In this document: piece after piece, positions 23,046 to 26,871 of the stretch
How positions within the stretch are numbered: position 1 is the first letter of the stretch
Layout of the letters: each line of letters opens with the position of its first letter
From: Treponema sp.
GTDB taxonomy: Bacteria; Spirochaetota; Spirochaetia; Treponematales; Treponemataceae
Length of the DNA: 26,871 nucleotides
Reading direction: 5' to 3'
NCBI GenBank assembly: GCA_017453705.1
Contig: JAFTEK010000059.1
Location: forward strand, 1 to 26,871
Made by a program: the position numbers and the translations under genes
Notes under the pieces: model-generated
Database searches by the model: none
Seen by the model: only the letters and a program-made list of their open reading frames with translations
Told to the model about the DNA's origin: nothing

Positions 23046-25394
23046 TTAGATCTTCTCCATTTTCACATTGTAACTCCTGCCGTCTTTCCAGCTAAACGAA
23101 AGCGACAGCCCGCCTTTTACCCTTATGCCACGCACAAATCCAGACTGCCACTCCGGGGCATGGGGGAGCGCGGGCAGAATCCTGACATGGGGCTTGCCGT
23201 CATCGTCCATGCTGGACTGCACGAGCATACGCAGGATTCCGGCTAGGGCACCAAAATTCCCATCAATCTGGAAAGGCGGGTGATTGTCAAGCAGGTTGGG
23301 CAGCGTTGAATCCAAAAGGATTTTCCTTACAGCGTCAGCCGCCAGATCCCCCTTGTAGAGCGAAGCCCAGAAGTTGATAACCCATGCCTGGCTCCAGCCG
23401 GTATGCCCCCCGCCAAAGGAGAGCCTCTTTAGCAAAGTCTTTTCCGCCGCCTGTGCCAGAGCCGGCGTACCATCAGGGGATATACTTTCTCCCGGAAAAA
23501 GGCCATACAGGTGGCTTATGTGCCTGTGCCCCTTCTCCACTTCCTCGTATTCGGAGTTCCACTCCATGAGCGAACCGTCAGAATTCAATTCGGGGGCTTT
23601 CAGGTGCGAAAGAACATAAGCAAAATCATCAGCATCCCGCTCCGGGTATTCCACACCATCCCTGCAAAGGCATTTTCTGCCAAGGGCTTTTATTCTATCG
23701 GAAGCTTTTCTCTGGCAGGTAAAAAGATGGGTCAAAATCATATTGTCCATCTGGCAGCCCTCACAAATGGTAGCAGTCCTACCATAATCTGCCAGCCTAT
23801 AGGAGTTCTCTGGTGAAACCGACGGACTTACCACAAGGAAAGGCTTGCCGTCTTCCGCAAGCCCCGCCCTCTCTGACGGAACAAGGAAGTCCACGAAAAA
23901 CAGGCAGGCCTCATGGATAAGATAATAATATCTTTCAAGAAAACTTACATCCTGACCGTATTCATAATGCGTCCAGATATGACAGGCAAGCCATGCCGCG
24001 CCAAGCACCCAGTAACTGCCTGCAAGCCACGCATCCTGTGGGGCCGCATCCCCCCAGAAATCCGTGTTATGGTGCAGTACATATCCCCGGCAGCGGTACA
24101 TACGCCGAGCAACATCCTTCCCCTGCTCATATACCCTCTCAAGCAGATTGAACAGAGGAATCTCACATTCATCCAGAGCCGCCATACAAGACGGCCAGTA
24201 GTTCATCTGGGTATTGATGTTGACCGTATACTTGCTCCCCCACGGCGGCTCAACGTAGCAGTTCCACAGCCCCTGCAATGTGAGGGGAAGTTTTCCGGGC
24301 TTTCGGCTTCCGGCAATCATGAGGTAACGTGAAAAGGCCGCGTACAGGTTGACCAGACGGACATCACCTTTCTCACGAAACGAGTCAAACAGTTCCTTCA
24401 CGCTAGGCTCATCCTGCCCGGCAGCTCCACAGTCCGTCCCAGAACCATCATCACCTATGCAGAGTTCCATCCTGTCCCAGTAAGAGCGGTATTCTTCCTT
24501 GTGTCGTTCAAAAAGAATGTCAAAGGCCTTTTGCACTCCCTCTTTCTTTATAAACGAATTCATATTTGACAGCCGCTCTTTTAGCAGGGCTTTCCAGCCC
24601 CCACAAAGAATGGACTCCTTGAATTCATCAGCCGTGATTTTTCCGCTGTACTGCCAGGCCCGGACATCAATGAAAAATATAATGTCGGAACAGTTTTGCC
24701 CGCAGAGGGTAAAGCCTTCCGCCTTGATTTGTCCGTCAGAGACAGCCCCGGCTCCCACACAGAAAGGAATACCATGCGCATCCTCAAGAAAAACACAGCC
24801 ACCCTCCGCCCACAAGCAATCGCTATGGATTCCCCTGTCCAAGTAAGCACGGAAAGAGATTTTTTCTTTTTCAGAGGATTTGACCCGCATAAAAATCATG
24901 TCGTCCGCTGCACTGGCAAAGACCGTTCTCTCATAGCCAGTTCCGTCCCTGTCGCGGTATTTTACACAGGCATAAGCATCGTCAAGATTAAGGCATGAGC
25001 TATAGCTGTCAAGACACTCTTTAGGAGTTATATGCTGCGGGGGAAAGCTAAACTCAATCCCTTCATTGTCGGGGCAAAAAAAATCAATGTGCAGTTCCCC
25101 GGCAGTCTGGTATACCCGCTCATTGAAGCCCCTGCCGGACAAGTGCCTGAAAGCCATCTCCTGAGCCTCAAAAACCTTACCCTGATTAATCAGCAAGCGT
25201 ATCTCTTCCAACCGCTCATGTGCATTCTCGTTGGTACGATCCTGCGGGCCGCCTGACCATATACCCTCCTCATTAAGCTGGATGACCTCATTGCAAGGCT
25301 GTGCGGCAAGCATTGCACCCAGCCTGCCATTTCCAAGGGGAAGATAGTGCTCCCATGTCGCAGGGGGCTTATTAAAAAGCAGGCGTGAACGCAT
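23046..25394 (-). CDS. GH95 family glycoside hydrolase (alpha-L-fucosidase type)
   Basis: This 782-residue enzyme belongs to GH95, whose members are mainly 1,2-alpha-L-fucosidases, with some alpha-L-galactosidases. Clear family segments are WEHYLPLGNGRLGAML and EEGIWSGGPQDR at the N-terminus, QGLWNCYVEPPWGSKYTVN and INTQMNYWPSCMAAL in the catalytic barrel, GHRHISHLYGLFPGE, and HPPFQIDGNFGALAGI (about 705-720). There is no signal peptide, so it should work in the cytoplasm on imported fucosylated glycans. Its ATG lies one base after the acyltransferase stop (TGACATG). It is the middle gene of a three-gene operon. The exact sugar specificity is not readable. Confidence 0.92.
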   Translation of the reverse strand: MRSRLLFNKPPATWEHYLPLGNGRLGAMLAAQPCNEVIQLNEEGIWSGGPQDRTNENAHERLEEIRLLINQGKVFEAQEMAFRHLSGRGFNERVYQTAGELHIDFFCPDNEGIEFSFPPQHITPKECLDSYSSCLNLDDAYACVKYRDRDGTGYERTVFASAADDMIFMRVKSSEKEKISFRAYLDRGIHSDCLWAEGGCVFLEDAHGIPFCVGAGAVSDGQIKAEGFTLCGQNCSDIIFFIDVRAWQYSGKITADEFKESILCGGWKALLKERLSNMNSFIKKEGVQKAFDILFERHKEEYRSYWDRMELCIGDDGSGTDCGAAGQDEPSVKELFDSFREKGDVRLVNLYAAFSRYLMIAGSRKPGKLPLTLQGLWNCYVEPPWGSKYTVNINTQMNYWPSCMAALDECEIPLFNLLERVYEQGKDVARRMYRCRGYVLHHNTDFWGDAAPQDAWLAGSYWVLGAAWLACHIWTHYEYGQDVSFLERYYYLIHEACLFFVDFLVPSERAGLAEDGKPFLVVSPSVSPENSYRLADYGRTATICEGCQMDNMILTHLFTCQRKASDRIKALGRKCLCRDGVEYPERDADDFAYVLSHLKAPELNSDGSLMEWNSEYEEVEKGHRHISHLYGLFPGESISPDGTPALAQAAEKTLLKRLSFGGGHTGWSQAWVINFWASLYKGDLAADAVRKILLDSTLPNLLDNHPPFQIDGNFGALAGILRMLVQSSMDDDGKPHVRILPALPHAPEWQSGFVRGIRVKGGLSLSFSWKDGRSYNVKMEKI

Positions 25395-25395
25395 G

Positions 25396-26718
25396 TCAAA
25401 CCTTACCTAAGCTTTTCCAGTACAGGTATTCGGTCGCAAATTGGATTTTTGTCGCATTGAAAGCTTCTTCCAAAGGGAATAAAAAATAAGTGCAATCCGG
25501 TGTGGACAAGGTGACGCACTGCCCCTCTCCCCTATAGTCATACTCCGTATGAATGGAAGGAGATGATTTGGCATCAAAGAAAAGCGTCTTGTCATCCTCT
25601 TCCATATAATCCTTGAATGTCAGGTAAAAGCCTTCATAAGTGTGCCTAAGCCGCCCTTCCCCCAGGGCGATAAAGTTCTTGGAGTTTGGCAGGGCTTCCA
25701 CACGAACCTTTTGGTCAAACTTGTATCCGCCCCTCTCCATCTCAGCGTGTACCTGCTGCCTTTCCCACTCATAATAGTCGGGGATAAAAATCTCGCTGCC
25801 GTCCGCCTTGTGCAGCGTTCCGTACTCGTCCATTGTATACTCCGTCCTGCAATTCTTGCAACGGAGCACCGCCCCCTCGCTTTCCATGCAGAACTCACCG
25901 CCACACTCACGGCACATATACAGGGGCTTGTGGAGACCTTCAGCCCGCTTTGGAAAGCTTATCTTTAGCCCCGTCTCCCGCTGCCACTTGTAGTCGTCAT
26001 AGGTCAGTTCCTTTTGCAGCACATCAAGAATCTCACTGGCGGACATTCCTGCCATCTGCTCCGGGGTAAGGACGCACTTCATGGTCGCCCTCAGACGGAC
26101 TTCCTTTCGGGCTGTCAAATTCCATATAGGGGACTGAAGGTGGTTGCCGTTCATCACAAGGGTGACGACCGGAACATGGAGCATCCTTGCCAACTTTGCG
26201 AGTGAGAGGGTCAGGCGGGAATTTGTCCCGACATTGGAATACCGTGCCTCCGGGTAAATCACGATGATGTCCCCTCGATCCACGACCTTCTTGATATTGC
26301 GCACCAGCGGCAGGTCGCTGATGAATTTCCTGGTGCCAAGGCAGCCTACCTGACGGTAAATCCACTCACCGAAAGCCTCGAAACCTTCCAGCTCAGAGAT
26401 ATAGTTGGCGCGATGAGGCCAGACGGCGAGAGGCGTAACATAGAAATCCATGAAAGAATGGTGGCTGCCCAGCAGAAGATAGGGAGGCTTTATCCCCTCC
26501 ATATTTTCCTTCTTGATTTTTAGCCCATAGCCGACAGTGTTAAGCCAGCATATAAGGTGCACAAAGGGCAACAGGAATAGATTCTGCCGGGGAGGAGTCA
26601 TTACGCTGTCAAAGGGCTTAGGGTCAATCTTGTTCCTCTTGTGTGCCGTCAAGCTGCTACGGTAGTTCCGCTCAAGTTTTCCATGACAGACAGTTGATGT
26701 AACACCCTGTTCCTGCAT
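25396..26718 (-). CDS. PlsC-like acyltransferase with C-terminal zinc ribbon
   Basis: From the ATG at 26718 this is a 440-residue protein. The N-terminal half is a PlsC/lysophospholipid acyltransferase domain, with motif I H86-x4-D91 (SHHSFMD) and motif III as VIYPEARYSNVG, a variant of the usual FPEGTRS. A hydrophobic stretch (LFLLPFVHLICWLNTVGYG) just before it suits a membrane-associated enzyme transferring an acyl group to a glycerolipid. After about residue 260 comes a rubredoxin-like zinc ribbon, CRECGGEFC...CKNC, and a C-terminal domain I do not recognise. The start is set by GAGGAG 9 nt upstream and by a promoter lying inside the longer frame that opens at 26784. It leads the GH95 operon. 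Confidence 0.85.
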   Translation of the reverse strand: MQEQGVTSTVCHGKLERNYRSSLTAHKRNKIDPKPFDSVMTPPRQNLFLLPFVHLICWLNTVGYGLKIKKENMEGIKPPYLLLGSHHSFMDFYVTPLAVWPHRANYISELEGFEAFGEWIYRQVGCLGTRKFISDLPLVRNIKKVVDRGDIIVIYPEARYSNVGTNSRLTLSLAKLARMLHVPVVTLVMNGNHLQSPIWNLTARKEVRLRATMKCVLTPEQMAGMSASEILDVLQKELTYDDYKWQRETGLKISFPKRAEGLHKPLYMCRECGGEFCMESEGAVLRCKNCRTEYTMDEYGTLHKADGSEIFIPDYYEWERQQVHAEMERGGYKFDQKVRVEALPNSKNFIALGEGRLRHTYEGFYLTFKDYMEEDDKTLFFDAKSSPSIHTEYDYRGEGQCVTLSTPDCTYFLFPLEEAFNATKIQFATEYLYWKSLGKV

Positions 26719-26740
26719 ATTTATGCACTCCTCGCGCAAG

Positions 26741-26769
26741 AGAATAAAGGAAACGTTAAGGAATGTCAA
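26741..26769 (-). promoter_or_regulatory. Promoter of the acyltransferase-GH95-radical SAM operon, TTGACA-N17-TATTCT
   Basis: On the minus strand a perfect -35 TTGACA (26764-26769) and a -10 TATTCT (26741-26746) are 17 nt apart. Transcription would start near 26734, just before GAGGAG (26728-26733). This is the best -35 box in the window. Confidence 0.6.
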
Positions 26770-26825
26770 GCTCGTGCGGTTCACGGTTTGTCAGCCACAC
26801 GGACACTGCCCTAACGGGAAGCCTA

Positions 26826-26850
26826 TGAGTTTCCGCCTTGCGGAAACTCA
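26826..26850. repeat. 11-bp perfect palindromic hairpin
   Basis: TGAGTTTCCGC (26826-26836) and GCGGAAACTCA (26840-26850) are perfect inverted copies around a 3-nt loop. No T-run follows on either strand, so it is not a standard intrinsic terminator. It lies in the non-coding right edge upstream of the acyltransferase promoter. It resembles the ends of the 7321-7484 element (TGA-TTTCCG). Confidence 0.5.
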
Positions 26851-26871
26851 CGACAGTCCGCCTATTCCCTA

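Noticed and set aside
1..26871. tRNA, rRNA or complete insertion sequence
   Set aside because: The gaps between genes are all under 300 bases, and I saw no cloverleaf-like sequence, rRNA core or transposase reading frame in them.

Overview
The window (roughly half G+C) is dense bacterial chromosome with about 20 protein genes, no tRNA or rRNA, no CRISPR array and no complete insertion sequence. The gene mix suggests a host-associated or gut anaerobe: two indolepyruvate-type ferredoxin oxidoreductases, two glycyl-radical-activase-like radical SAM enzymes, a formate/nitrite channel, GH3 and GH95 glycosidases, a soluble chemotaxis transducer and a lipoprotein. I think a spirochaete of the genus Treponema is most likely. 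That rests on overall gene style rather than a diagnostic marker, so it is moderate confidence.

Layout. 1-1771 (+): a FIST-domain sensor cut by the left edge, then a soluble methyl-accepting chemotaxis protein. 1916-2374 (+): a stand-alone aspartate carbamoyltransferase regulatory chain (pyrI). 2388-3758 (-) and 3852-4748 (+): an RluA-type pseudouridine synthase and a secreted protein of unknown function, divergently transcribed. 4760-7273 (-): iorA-iorB. A 164-bp inverted-repeat-bounded element (7321-7484) separates these from a cytidylate-kinase-like gene and a GH3 beta-glucosidase (7522-10480, +). 10550-16088 (-): glmS, a GNAT acetyltransferase, a HAD-type 5'-nucleotidase, and a compact AmmeMemoRadiSam pair (MEMO-AMMECR1 fusion plus radical SAM enzyme). 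16242-18992 (-): an overlapping operon of formate/nitrite channel, M15 peptidase and a degenerate membrane HD-GYP protein. 19089-20054 (+): a TraB/GumN lipoprotein. 20286-22019 (+): a second iorA without iorB, preceded by three 20-bp repeats. 22026-26718 (-): a tightly packed operon of acyltransferase with zinc ribbon, GH95 fucosidase-family enzyme and PflX-like radical SAM protein.

How the genes work together. The two IorA-type enzymes and two radical SAM enzymes point to ferredoxin-linked anaerobic amino-acid and carbon metabolism. The glycosidases and GlmS link to sugar uptake and cell-wall amino-sugar supply. The M15 peptidase, FNT channel and HD-GYP relic form one envelope-related operon. 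The FIST-MCP pair probably feeds an intracellular chemical signal into chemotaxis.

The most striking non-coding pattern is that several genes lack a Shine-Dalgarno sequence and have a -10 box ending 6-9 nt before the start codon (pyrI, the RluA-type gene, the 3852 gene, the MEMO-AMMECR1 gene, the FNT gene and, more weakly, the kinase-like gene). This suggests leaderless mRNAs. Other genes in the window have ordinary Shine-Dalgarno-led leaders. No gene-free stretch exceeds 300 bases; the longest are about 231 bp (20055-20285) and 248 bp (7274-7521), and their contents are described below.
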